This document shows, piece after piece, positions 46,597-56,400 of a DNA stretch of 64,000 bases (its first letter is position 1; the number at the start of each line of letters is the position of its first letter). The position numbers were made by a program, and so were the translations under genes. The DNA lies in assembly GCF_016744155.1 (NCBI RefSeq), contig NZ_JADGEW010000001.1, positions 124,001-188,000 of the forward strand, written 5' to 3'. The stretch is from Amphritea sp. (lineage in GTDB: Bacteria > Pseudomonadota > Gammaproteobacteria > Pseudomonadales > Balneatricaceae). The notes under the pieces were generated by a model. It was not told where the DNA came from. It ran no database searches and saw only the letters and a list, made by a program, of their open reading frames with translations.

Positions 46597-47385
46597 ATGA
46601 CATCCGATTCTGCCCACGAACTCAGTCTGTTGACGATGGAGTCCTTGCCTCGAGAACTCTATGTCCGGCAGGAGGTGATGCCCGCGGGTCACCATTTTCC
46701 ACCTCACCGACATGATTGGCATCAGTTGTTGTATGCCGTTTCCGGTGTGCTGGTGGTGGACCTGATCGGCGAGCGCTACTTTATCCCACCGGAACAGGCG
46801 ATCTGGTTGCCCAGTGGCTGTCAGCACAGCGTGTACACAGGGTATGGTGCTGATCTGAAAAGTCTTTATATTGAATCGAGCTATCAGGGGCTCGCCTCAG
46901 ACAGAGCTTCAGTGCTACAGATTACGCCATTAATGCGGGAGCTTATATTGGCGGCTGCCGGTATTGAGGCTGAGTATCCATTCCAAGGCTATGAGAATGA
47001 TCTGGTGCAGTTGCTGCTCCAATCACTGAGCCGTCTGGAAAGGGATGACCAGCATCTTCCCTGGCCGATAAGTGGCGATCTTATTAACCTTTGTAATCAG
47101 CTTTATGAACAATCAGACAGCAGCGAAACGTCAGAACAGTTGGCAGGTTCGCTGGCGGTGTCACTAAGGACACTAGACCGCCGTTTTCGTCGGGAAACCG
47201 GCATGTCGCTGAAACAGTGGCGCCAACAGTTACGGCTGATGCAGGCAATCGAACTACTGAATACGGGTCAGAATATTACCGCGATCGCTTTAGAACTTGG
47301 CTACAGCTCTGCTTCCCCTTTTATCTATATGTTCAGGGAGAAGTTTGGTCTCAGTCCCGCACAGTATAGAAAGCAAAACAGATAG
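46597..47385 (+). CDS. AraC-family regulator with N-terminal cupin
   Basis: A 262-residue regulator with a cupin-like ligand domain (about 15-110, PPHRHDWHQLLYAVSGVLVVD) and a C-terminal AraC helix-turn-helix pair (about 165-258, LAVSLRTLDRRFRRETGMSLKQWRQ and IALELGYSSASPFIYMFREKFGLSPAQYR). The divergent MFS exporter gene is its likely target. Confidence 0.92.
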   Translation: MTSDSAHELSLLTMESLPRELYVRQEVMPAGHHFPPHRHDWHQLLYAVSGVLVVDLIGERYFIPPEQAIWLPSGCQHSVYTGYGADLKSLYIESSYQGLASDRASVLQITPLMRELILAAAGIEAEYPFQGYENDLVQLLLQSLSRLERDDQHLPWPISGDLINLCNQLYEQSDSSETSEQLAGSLAVSLRTLDRRFRRETGMSLKQWRQQLRLMQAIELLNTGQNITAIALELGYSSASPFIYMFREKFGLSPAQYRKQNR

Positions 47386-47469
47386 GGATTGAGTTCATAT
47401 CTTCAACAATCATGCTTGTGTTACTGTTTTGGCAGAAATTTATAGAGTTAGCTTTTGAGGGATGCTGAG

Positions 47470-47676
47470 TTGAAAAAGTTTGAGCTGAATTTAGATGCGG
47501 TTATTGTTCTCGCACTGCTGTTTGTTTTATCGCTGGGTGTGAATTATGTCCTCTATAGCCTTTATTCAGCAGAGGCAAAAGCAAACGTAAAAATGCAGAT
47601 ACAGAATCAGGTAGACCAGTTAAACCTAGCTTCACAGAAGGCTTATATCAAAAAGCTACAAGCGTTAGAAAAGTGA
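47470..47676 (+). CDS. Small single-helix membrane protein, 68 aa
   Basis: I do not recognise a family. It has one TM helix (about 11-31) followed by a coiled-coil-prone tail rich in Gln and Lys (residues 38-68), like small divisome or periplasmic-facing anchor proteins. I take the TTG at 47470 because GAGGGATG precedes it; a TTG five codons earlier would lack a ribosome binding site. It stands alone between the AraC gene and the AhpD-like gene. Confidence 0.5.
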   Translation: MKKFELNLDAVIVLALLFVLSLGVNYVLYSLYSAEAKANVKMQIQNQVDQLNLASQKAYIKKLQALEK

Positions 47677-47758
47677 ACGAGACAGAATTTAAAACATGAT
47701 CTCTTGGTGTTTTTCAAAGGCTCATGAACACGTCCATGTGTTTTGTTAGTACCGCAGA

Positions 47759-48343
47759 TTAAGACCTCGGCTCGCGCGCCATCGTATAGAATTCACTGTT
47801 GGCTTGCATGTTAGTAACGATGGCCATTCTATTTGATAACCCGAAGAATGCCGTAACGCCTGCGATGTCTAAAATATCCTCATCGTCAAAGCCATGGGTC
47901 TTGAGCTGGTCATAATCTGACTGTGCGACTAATTCCGGAGTCCGTGACAGCTTAAGAGCAAATGCTAGCATCGCTTTTTGCTTCTCGTTTATGGGTGCAT
48001 GGAGATAGTTTATCGCTATCTGATCTGCTAATTGTGGCGCTTTAGAATAGGCACGCAGCAGAGCTCCATGAGCTACAACGCAGTATTGGCAGCCATTTGC
48101 AGCGCTGGTGGCAACGACAATCATCTCTTTTTCAGTCGGGCTAAGGGTGCTTCCTTCGCGATCCATAATGGCATCGTGATAGGCAAAGAACGCTCTAAAT
48201 TCTTCAGGACGATGTGCGAGTGTCAAAAATACATTGGGGATAAAACGTGCCTTCTCCTGCACCGCTAAGATACGAGAAAGAATATCTTCGGGTAAAGAAT
48301 CCAGGTCGGGGACAGGATAGCGGCTTATTGGTAATTGGCTCAT
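47759..48343 (-). CDS. AhpD-like peroxidase-related protein (carboxymuconolactone decarboxylase fold)
   Basis: A 194-residue all-alpha protein with the AhpD-type redox motif in AANGCQYCVVAHGALLR, where CxxC is followed by H. The family includes alkylhydroperoxidases and uncharacterised peroxidase-related enzymes. An AGGTGATC ribosome binding site precedes the ATG. It is divergent from the GlxA-like regulator with 108 bases between. Confidence 0.9.
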   Translation of the reverse strand: MSQLPISRYPVPDLDSLPEDILSRILAVQEKARFIPNVFLTLAHRPEEFRAFFAYHDAIMDREGSTLSPTEKEMIVVATSAANGCQYCVVAHGALLRAYSKAPQLADQIAINYLHAPINEKQKAMLAFALKLSRTPELVAQSDYDQLKTHGFDDEDILDIAGVTAFFGLSNRMAIVTNMQANSEFYTMAREPRS

Positions 48344-48451
48344 TTGTGATCACCTTTGGCTTCATTTTTAATAACTCGTGGGTTAGTCTACCTATCACTA
48401 TCGACAAAAATGAGACATAAAGCTGCCAATTAGCGCGCGAATTAGGACAAT

Positions 48452-49444
48452 ATGTACCAAATACTCGGATTAGCATTTGATGGATGCCAAGCCTCTGGCC
48501 TGAGCTCACCCTTTGATGTGTTTAATGTTACCAATACGATATGGAAGCAGCAGCGCGGAGAAGACACCGATCTGTACAATTGTCGGTTGGTATCGCTCAC
48601 AGGAGAGCCTGTAACCTGTTCAAATGGCATGCGCTTAATGGTGGACTCTTCTCTGGAAGATGCTCCTCAGGCGGACCTGATTGTGGTGCCAGGTATTCAT
48701 CACATGGATGCTAAATCACTCCTTAAAAATCTCAAAAGCCTCGACAATGAGAGACATTGGTTGCAACGCAGGGTGCAGCAAAAAACAGTGATCGCTGCTA
48801 ATTGTAGCGGGGTGTTTTTATTGGCTGAAACCGGGGGGCTGGAAGGGAAAGATGCAACAACAGCCTGGTGGCTTGGCGGACTCTTTTGTAATCGCTATCC
48901 AGGGGTTAAACATCGAGCTGATCAGTTACTGGTTAAAAATGAAGGTACGTACTGTACCGGCTCGATGACCGCAAACCTGAGCGTTATGCTGACGATTGTT
49001 GAGCAGCAGGTAGGAAGACAGCTAGCCCAGAATGCCGCGCGGACTATGTTAATCGACGCTTCGAAAAGTTTCGCGTCACCGTACCTGTTCATGCAGGAGC
49101 AAACGGACCATCAGGATAGTCTGGTTCTGGCGGTTGAGAGTCAATTACAAAGAGATATATCTCAGAAATTGAATATGGAAGAGCTGGCAAAGAGACACTC
49201 GGTCAGTTTGAGAACGCTGTCGCGTCGGTTTAAAAAAGCGAACGGTATTAACCTATCCGACTACCACCAGCGAATTAGGCTGGAGCAAACTAAGTTGCTA
49301 CTGGAAACAACCAGTCTCAGCATCGAGCAGATCGTGGAGAGGGTCGGTTATAGCAGCCAGAGTTCATTGCGCCGGTTATTTAATAAGGAATTAGGACTCT
49401 CTCCCAGTAGCTACCGCCAGAAACATCAACAAGAAGCAGGATAA
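48452..49444 (+). CDS. GlxA-like AraC-family regulator with DJ-1/PfpI domain
   Basis: This 330-residue regulator has an N-terminal DJ-1/PfpI-like domain (about 1-190, nucleophile-elbow-like ANCSGVFLLAETG, then YCTGSMTANLSVML) and a C-terminal AraC DNA-binding domain (about 230-325, LSRRFKKANGINLSDYHQRIRLEQ and VGYSSQSSLRRLFNKELGLSPSSYR). The architecture matches GlxA/ArgR/GbdR-type activators of amine and amino-acid use. The divergent AhpD-like gene may be its target. Confidence 0.9.
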   Translation: MYQILGLAFDGCQASGLSSPFDVFNVTNTIWKQQRGEDTDLYNCRLVSLTGEPVTCSNGMRLMVDSSLEDAPQADLIVVPGIHHMDAKSLLKNLKSLDNERHWLQRRVQQKTVIAANCSGVFLLAETGGLEGKDATTAWWLGGLFCNRYPGVKHRADQLLVKNEGTYCTGSMTANLSVMLTIVEQQVGRQLAQNAARTMLIDASKSFASPYLFMQEQTDHQDSLVLAVESQLQRDISQKLNMEELAKRHSVSLRTLSRRFKKANGINLSDYHQRIRLEQTKLLLETTSLSIEQIVERVGYSSQSSLRRLFNKELGLSPSSYRQKHQQEAG

Positions 49445-49530
49445 GCCCCTCTTAGTTTTATTAAGCCGAGTACCCTTTTAAGCATGCGCTTATCTGGGGT
49501 TTAATACTGAGAGGTTAATTCAGACGCTCT

Positions 49531-50457
49531 TTATCGTGAAAGTGCTGATTCTGGGCAATCCAGTTCGCTACAGACCTCGATTATCTGCTCACGTAACCAT
49601 TGATGGGCCTTCGAGTGGTGGGTCATTTTGTTCCAGTAAAGGCACAACTCAAAGCGACTGATAAAAGGAGGGTCTTTAATCTGCATAGGCCCGCCAATCA
49701 GCTTTGCTAAGCGTTCTGGCAACGTCATAACCAGATTGGTGCTGGCGATGGTCGGAATGAAGTTAGATACACTCGGCAGGCGTAAAGCGACATTTAAACT
49801 TACCCCTTGAAGCTCCGGGGTGTTCAAATAAGTGGGTTTCCAACCCCCCTCATAATGAATTTCTAAATGCTTGGCCTCTATATACTCATCGCGCCCGATC
49901 TCTTGCTTGGCCAATGGATGCTCTGCGGACATTAAACAAACATAGCGGTCCTGAAACAGTGCACGTTGATAGAGGGCTTCGTAATCATGCACGACTGGCG
50001 AAAGTAGCAGATCGCACTGACCGCGCTGCAGTTGTTGATGCCCGCTGACATGGGATTGAATGAATGTCATGCGGATATTAGGTGCTAGCCTGTTTAACCG
50101 TTGCACTAAACTTGGAACGATCACCTGTAATTCATATTGATTACAGGAGAGGGTCACATCCAACGTGGCATTCGAAGGCACAAAGTTCTCTGGCTGGAGT
50201 AGTTCAGACATCCCCCTAAGCAGGCTATCAATCTCAGGCATTATCTGGTGACAGCGGCGAGTAGGAGCTACTCCCCGGCCAGAGCGGACAAAGAGAGGAT
50301 CCTGCAGTGCTTCACGCATTTGGTCCAGCGTATAGCTTACGGTTGGTTGATTCTGTCCAAGCTCAATCGCCGCCGCCGTCAGGGAGCCTAGCTCATAGAT
50401 AAGCTTTAGGGTCTTGAGACTTTTGAAGCTCAGCGCACTGTAATCAAATTTTTCCAT
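49531..50457 (-). CDS. LysR-family regulator
   Basis: I start this at the ATG at 50457, which gives 308 residues and the normal LysR N terminus (FKSLKTLKLIYELGSLTAAAIELGQNQPTVSYTLDQMREALQDPLF). A longer frame to 50541 would overlap the start of the divergent gene. The substrate domain follows from about residue 90. It faces the phytanoyl-CoA-dioxygenase-like gene across an 82-base region with a CTAT-N10-ATAG dyad, and should regulate it. Confidence 0.92.
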   Translation of the reverse strand: MEKFDYSALSFKSLKTLKLIYELGSLTAAAIELGQNQPTVSYTLDQMREALQDPLFVRSGRGVAPTRRCHQIMPEIDSLLRGMSELLQPENFVPSNATLDVTLSCNQYELQVIVPSLVQRLNRLAPNIRMTFIQSHVSGHQQLQRGQCDLLLSPVVHDYEALYQRALFQDRYVCLMSAEHPLAKQEIGRDEYIEAKHLEIHYEGGWKPTYLNTPELQGVSLNVALRLPSVSNFIPTIASTNLVMTLPERLAKLIGGPMQIKDPPFISRFELCLYWNKMTHHSKAHQWLREQIIEVCSELDCPESALSR

Positions 50458-50539
50458 AATAGGTATCAGTATTATCGACTTAATCAATACTATTGTTAGC
50501 GCTATAGTCGGGTCAACAATAAATAAAAAGGAAGTTGAC

Positions 50540-51370
50540 ATGAGCCAAAGAGATTTAACTGAAGACGAGATCCGCGAGTATCAGCAAGATGGAGTCGTCT
50601 GTGTACGCAACGCTGTCGACCCTGAGTGGGTGGAGAAATTGATTGCCTTCGGTAAACATCAGCTAGATAACCCTGGAGAACTATGCAATGACGCTAATCC
50701 AGGGGCTGAAAAGGGACGTATGTTTACCGACCGCTACCTTTGGCGCTCTAATGATCTGGTTTATCAATACGCCAAGAATTCTGGCTGTGCCCGCTTAGTT
50801 GCTCAAGCGATGCAGAGCCAAACCTCCCGTTTCTATTTTGACCATTTACTGATCAAGAAAGCAGAAACGGCTACCCCCACGCCCTGGCATCAGGATGTAC
50901 CCTACTGGCCATTCAAGGGTAAACAGATTGCATCGATCTGGTTGGCTCTGACGCCCGTAACGGTTGCCGGCAGCGGTCTGGAGTTCGTTAAAGGCTCGCA
51001 TAAGGATGATGTGTTTTATCTGCCTGAAGCCTTTGGTGCATCAGGGGTAAAAAAGAATACCTGGACTGGCACAGGTGAAGGTATTCCCTGCCCCGATATC
51101 GAAGCGGCTCGTGAAGACTACGATATTGTCGGTTTCGATCTTCAGCCGGGAGATGCTCTGCTATTCTCGGCCTGGACCCTGCACGGTTCAGCAGGCAACC
51201 AGTCAACCACTCAGGATCGTATAGCGTTCTCAACTCGTTGGTTGGGTGACGATTCAATCTGGGATCCCAGACCCGGTACTGATCCAAGCGTAAACCCGGA
51301 AGAGGTTCGTGTTAAGCCAGGCAGTCATCCAGCGGATAATGCCATATTCCCTGAGTTCTATACTGCTTAA
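50540..51370 (+). CDS. Phytanoyl-CoA-dioxygenase-like Fe(II)/2-oxoglutarate oxygenase
   Basis: A 276-residue protein with the PhyH facial triad: HxD in PWHQDVPYW, and a distal His in TLHGSAGN, with the 2-oxoglutarate-binding Arg in DRIAFSTRWLGD. The family hydroxylates diverse small molecules, such as acyl-CoAs, halogenated or ectoine-like compounds. The substrate is not clear. A ribosome binding site GGAAG precedes the ATG. Expression is probably set by the divergent LysR gene. Confidence 0.88.
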   Translation: MSQRDLTEDEIREYQQDGVVCVRNAVDPEWVEKLIAFGKHQLDNPGELCNDANPGAEKGRMFTDRYLWRSNDLVYQYAKNSGCARLVAQAMQSQTSRFYFDHLLIKKAETATPTPWHQDVPYWPFKGKQIASIWLALTPVTVAGSGLEFVKGSHKDDVFYLPEAFGASGVKKNTWTGTGEGIPCPDIEAAREDYDIVGFDLQPGDALLFSAWTLHGSAGNQSTTQDRIAFSTRWLGDDSIWDPRPGTDPSVNPEEVRVKPGSHPADNAIFPEFYTA

Positions 51371-51520
51371 AGCGTTTAAATGAGGACAATTGGGGGGTGA
51401 AGTTATTTTCTTAGTAAGGCGAACCAATGCTTTGCGGTTAAGACAACGATAGAAAAATAATCGAACCACCAGCCCAATCCTTACCAAAAGGGTGCGGATG
51501 GGCTTGCAACTTTGTCTCCC

Positions 51521-52198
51521 TTACCAGGGGATGTTGCTGCCGTCGTAATCAAAGATGCCTCTACTCATCTCCGTGCGAGAGGTCGGGTTAATCTGGTCAA
51601 CTAGCTTTCGCATGCCTGTAACGCTGGTGTCTATGTCGATAGCCCCTTCAGGTCCTCCCATATCTGTTCTGACATGACCTGGGTGGAGAAGCAGGCAACT
51701 GATTCCCTGAGCTTTATGGTCTTGCTCAAAGCAGCGCACGGCCATATTGAGTGCCGTCTTTGATGAGCGGTAGGCATACGCTCCTACCCCATTACCGGCG
51801 AGTGAAGACATCTTGCTGGTAGTGAAAGCAATCACCTTTCGTTCCGATAAAATAACGTTCTCCACCAAGGCTTCTGCGATGCGGATAGGGGCGATGCAGT
51901 TAACTTCGAATGAGCGAAGCCAGTCATGGTTGTCGACCTGTTCGAGGGCCTGATTTTTATCCAGATAGACCCCCGCGTTGTTCCAGAGAATGTCGATTGG
52001 AATATCGGCCAACTTTAACTTGAGCACCTTGATTGATGCCGGACAGGTTAAGTCCAGGGCCAGGGTTTCAATACCCTCAATTGGAGACTTATCGGGCTTA
52101 CGGCTGGTCGCAAAAACACGCCATCCATCGCGTACATATGATCGCGCCAGAGCCAGGCCAATACCTCGATTCGCGCCGGTAATTAATATTGTAGGCAT
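51521..52198 (-). CDS. Short-chain dehydrogenase/reductase (carbonyl-reductase-like)
   Basis: A 225-residue Rossmann enzyme with TGANRGIGLALA (cofactor), NNAGVY and the catalytic YRSSK (YxxxK). The short form and HPGHVRTDMGG motif fit the CsgA/sepiapterin/carbonyl-reductase-like SDRs. It stands alone, and the substrate is unknown. An AAGGA ribosome binding site precedes the ATG. Confidence 0.9.
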   Translation of the reverse strand: MPTILITGANRGIGLALARSYVRDGWRVFATSRKPDKSPIEGIETLALDLTCPASIKVLKLKLADIPIDILWNNAGVYLDKNQALEQVDNHDWLRSFEVNCIAPIRIAEALVENVILSERKVIAFTTSKMSSLAGNGVGAYAYRSSKTALNMAVRCFEQDHKAQGISCLLLHPGHVRTDMGGPEGAIDIDTSVTGMRKLVDQINPTSRTEMSRGIFDYDGSNIPW

Positions 52199-52296
52199 CT
52201 GCTCTGATTCCTTATTCTGTGAATATTGGGGGCGTCATAGTGAAACGCTGCGAAAAACCAGCCATCGGCCCCTTAATGCTGCATACTTTAAGCTTA

Positions 52297-52854
52297 TCAA
52301 ATACTGTCGTTGGTCTGATAAAGAGGCCGCAGAGTATCGTTTAAAAGTTTGATGTCTGGCATCGTTGCCCGTAGCTCTGAAGAGAGCACCCATGGGTATG
52401 GTTGATCATCAAACCAGGACAATACGTCAGGCTGCAACTCATCGGGTAAAATAACCATATTATCAATCGTTATCGTTAATAGCTGGGCAAAGCCTGAAGT
52501 GCCTTCCTCGAAGTCCCACTGATAGTCCCCGTAGCCTAGCCGCAATGATCCCGATGATTTTTCCGTCATGCAAACCAGCCAACGGCAATTGAGGTGGTTT
52601 CGGTTCGGATGCTGATCAACCGTATCGGTGAGGCAAAGGGTATAGATATTCTCGTAGCTGTTGTTGAAATCTAGAACAAGCGTCTGGGTTATCTTATCCA
52701 CACCACTGACCTCAGCCGGAAATGAAATATTATCTGTCTGCACAACCATTTTCAGTGATGCCTGCTCAGAAAATACCTTATCCATTAAGTGAGGCTTGCT
52801 GTTATCTTTGGCTTTTATGTATTGGTTAATTAGGCTCTGATATTGTTTATTCAT
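52297..52854 (-). CDS. Hypothetical protein, 185 aa, NTF2/SnoaL-like
   Basis: I cannot name it firmly. The first 130 residues (INQYIKAKDNSKPHLMDKVFSEQASLKMVV, then NRNHLNCRWLVCMTEKSSGSLRLGYGDYQWDF) look like a SnoaL/NTF2-type alpha+beta cone fold. No signal peptide or catalytic motif is visible. It lies between an SDR gene and uspA on the same strand without close coupling. Confidence 0.65.
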   Translation of the reverse strand: MNKQYQSLINQYIKAKDNSKPHLMDKVFSEQASLKMVVQTDNISFPAEVSGVDKITQTLVLDFNNSYENIYTLCLTDTVDQHPNRNHLNCRWLVCMTEKSSGSLRLGYGDYQWDFEEGTSGFAQLLTITIDNMVILPDELQPDVLSWFDDQPYPWVLSSELRATMPDIKLLNDTLRPLYQTNDSI

Positions 52855-52943
52855 TTTGACGGCTTCAGTTGTATTCGGTGTTTAAACTTTACGGGCTGAT
52901 CGACTCTCAAGCATGATTTCCTTTAGATCCTGCCAGGAATCTG

Positions 52944-53423
52944 TTAATTCCGAGTCGGAACCACCAACACGGGTTGTTCTGCATATTTAATCACTTGTCG
53001 GGTGGTGCGGCTGCTACGACCAAAGCTGTTATGTGAACCAATCAGAATCAGATCAGCATCAACCTGATTGGCCAGTTCAACTATAACGTCGGAGCGATTG
53101 CCTTCGCCGACAAACTGCTCAATATCTATCTCCGGTATCTCTTCAAGTTGGTCAATTTCATCCTGATAGAATTGTTTAACCCGCTCTTTCATATTCATTT
53201 TAACTGTTTTTAATCCCTCTTCATGGATAGTTTTTATGAGGTTTTTCGGTAGGTATTGCTGGATTAACACCTGGCCGGTTTCACCAACGGGCTCTACCAC
53301 GTGCAACATGATGATTTTAGCTTTATAAAGGCTGGCCATCTTCACTGCTTGGCGAAACACCGGACGGGTATGCTTTCCCAGCGAGGTGGTATAGAGGATG
53401 GTTTTGATCTCGGGTAGTGACAT
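52944..53423 (-). CDS. Universal stress protein (UspA family)
   Basis: I take the ATG at 53423, with GGAG six bases upstream, giving 159 residues; an ATG four codons earlier is possible. The UspA fold is clear from the N-terminal IKTILYTTSLGKHTRPVFRQAVKMA and the C-terminal ADLILIGSHNSFGRSSRTTRQVIKYAEQPVLVVP. That resembles the ATP-binding motif G-2X-G-9X-G(S/T), although the second glycine is replaced here by Asn/Ser-containing sequence. It is upstream of, and codirectional with, the unknown NTF2-like gene. Confidence 0.9.
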   Translation of the reverse strand: MSLPEIKTILYTTSLGKHTRPVFRQAVKMASLYKAKIIMLHVVEPVGETGQVLIQQYLPKNLIKTIHEEGLKTVKMNMKERVKQFYQDEIDQLEEIPEIDIEQFVGEGNRSDVIVELANQVDADLILIGSHNSFGRSSRTTRQVIKYAEQPVLVVPTRN

Positions 53424-53499
53424 AGTGTGCTCCATAAATCCTGTTGTAGCGTTAACTGTTAGTTAATTTTGTTACTATTTTTGAGCAATAAGTGATCAG

Positions 53500-56400
53500 T
53501 TAATATTCGCTAATCTTATTAACCACAACCGTGATCATGGCTATATTTCTGCGGGGCTCAGATTTAATATCGCCCATCAGCTCTTTCAATTGTCCGGTGA
53601 TGACTGATTCTGAGATGTGTGCTGAAAAATCGGCAAGGTTATCTAAGCCTGGATTTGCTTTTATCGCCTGGATAACTTTGTCTTGTACCTCGGCATCAAG
53701 GTTCTGCACCAGCGCTTGTCTGGCTTTACGGTGCCACTTATCCACAGCCGGTAACTGGTTGATCTCGCGTCGTAACCAGAAGAGGTCCAGTTGCGTGTTC
53801 AGATGAAAGAAAGCAGCGGCAACGAAATTGAGACCGCAATCGGTTATGGCCGCAATCCTGGCTATATCAAACCCGTAGTAAAGAAACTCAAGTGCTTCGA
53901 CTTTGGTTTGCATTACACTCTGAGGTGTGTGGACTGTATCGCTTTCGGCCGCCGTTTTCTGATTAAACGAGGTCTTGTTTAGTTGTTCGTAGGTATGGCC
54001 AACCGCTTGTTTAAAGTGAGCGATAATTGCCGGTGTTTCCATCGACCAGTCGGCATTTTTAAGTAACCAGTGGGTGGCTTTCTCCAACGGATGGTGGATC
54101 TGTAACTGTAGCGCCATCTGCTGTTCGTTGGTGATAGTGAAGCCCATCCGGTCGATCTCTTTGACTATATCCGAAACGCCTAACGCCTCTCGTGCCACAG
54201 TATAAGATCGAATCCATTGCCCACAATTAGTCTGGACCTCCTCAAGGAGCAAGATACTAAAGGTCGAGCCCATGCGGTTCATTACCTGATTGGTAAGTTG
54301 CGCGGCGAGTATTTCCTTACGAAGCGGGTGTGTAGCTATCTCGTTGCGGTACTGCTGCTGTAGCAAGGTCGGAAAATAACCAAACAGCTCTGCAGCGATT
54401 TGACTGTCGTCGATCACATCTGTCGCAATCAATTGCTCAAATAACCGACTCTTGCTATAGGCTAGTAGTACCGCAATTTCAGGACGGGTCAGCCCTTCCT
54501 TCTTGGCGATTCGTTGTTCAATTTCTGCATCGTCGGGCAGTTGTTCCATTTGCCGATCAAGCCGCCCTTCACGCTCCAATAACTGGATCAACTGCGCATG
54601 TTTAGCGATAAACAGAGGCCCTGTTTGGTTCGATTGACTGAGCATCTTGCTCTGTTGGTAGTTGTTACGCAGTACCAGTGCAGAGACCTCGTCGGTCATC
54701 TCATCGAGTAGACGGTCGCGTTCGGTTATATCTATGCGCCCGGCATCGACTAGTGGATTAAGCAGAATCTTGATATTGACCTCGTGGTCGGAGCAATCGA
54801 CGCCGGCAGAGTTGTCTACCGCATCGGTGTTTATCAGACCGCCGCAACGGGCGAATTCAATACGAGCCTGCTGGGTGAGCCCCAAGTTACCGCCTTCTAC
54901 CACCACTTTGGCGCGCAGCTCCAATGCACTTACCCGAACGGTATCGGTGGCTCGATCCCCTACGTCCTGATCTCTTTCATGGCTGGCGCGGACGTAAGTA
55001 CCGATCCCGCCGTTCCATAGCAGGTCAATATCTGCTTGCAGGATCGCGCGAATTAACTCATCAGGGGAGAGCTGTTGGGTCTTGTCGGTCAGTCCCAGTC
55101 GTTGGCGAATCGGTGCCGATAGCGGGATTTTTTTTGCAGCGCGTGAAAATACTCCGCCCCCTTCAGATATCAGCGCCGGGTTGTAATCACTCCAGGACGA
55201 GCGGGGCAGCTTAAACAGCCGCTGCCGTTCATTGAATGAGATGCCGGGAGTCGGGTTGGGGTCGATAAAGATGTGTCGGTGATTGAAGGCTGCGATCAGT
55301 TGGATCTGATCAGATAACAGCATACCGTTACCAAATACATCCCCGGACATGTCACCGATTCCAGCTACGGTAAACGGGCTGGTCTGAGTATCCTGTCCCA
55401 GCTCTTTGAACAGTCGTTTGGTTGACTCCCAGGCGCCCCGCGCGGTGATCCCCATTTTTTTATGGTCGTAGCCTTGAGAACCTCCCGAGGCGAAGGCATC
55501 TCCCAGCCAGAAACCTTGCTGGCAAGCGATCGCGTTGGCGGTGTCAGAAAAGGTAGCGGTACCTTTGTCCGCAGCCACGACCAGATAGGCATCGTCATCA
55601 TCGTAACGGATGACGTCTTTTGGTGGGACAGTACAACCATCCACACGGTTGTCGGTCAGATCAAGCAGGGCGCGAATATACGTCGAGTATGCCTGACGAA
55701 CCTGTTGCACCTTTTCTTCAGGCTCGGTGCTGATTTCCAGGGTTTTGCAGATGAAACCACCTTTGGCGCCGGTTGGTGCTATTACCGCGTTCTTGACCAT
55801 TTGAGCTTTGACCAGTCCCAGTACTTCGGTTCTGTAATCCTCCATACGCTCAGACCAGCGCAGGCCTCCTCTGGCGACCTTGCCGCCCCGCAGATGCACC
55901 CCTTCAACCGTCGGACCGAAGACAAAAATCTCATAAGCAGGGACCGGTTTTGGCATCATGCCGATCTTTGCGGGTAATAATTTAAACGCCAGACAGCGTG
56001 CGTTATCACTCCAGATCTCTTCGCAGAAAAAGTTACACCTCACCATCGCCTCGATCACTTCGATAAAGCTGTTGAGGATACGGTCATCATCGATCGACTC
56101 GACAGCTTCTATAAGGCCATTCAGATTTGTCCGCACTTCGTCCAGGCGTTGCTGTGAGGCCGGGTTATTTGGATCGAATTTGAGGATGAAGAGTTCGGCA
56201 ATCATGGTGGCAATATCTGGATATCGACACAGAGTGGCTTCCATATAGGTCAGACTGAAGGGGAGATTGATCTGTAGCAGATAGCGGGCAATCGATCGGA
56301 ACAGCACGCAAGTACGCAGTTCAAAGTCACAAAGTGTAATCAGTTTATTAAAACCATCGTTATCGACCGCCCTTTTGGAGATGGCCAGCAAGGTCTCGGA

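Noticed and set aside
51254-51487. Minus-strand frame of 77 aa overlapping the PhyH-like gene end
   Set aside because: Most of it is antisense to a conserved gene and no ribosome binding site is visible; the 150-base gap after the PhyH gene holds nothing else I can support.
54662-56248. Several plus-strand frames of 78-171 aa opposite the glutamate dehydrogenase gene
   Set aside because: They are shadows of the conserved minus-strand gene, with no motifs or ribosome binding sites.
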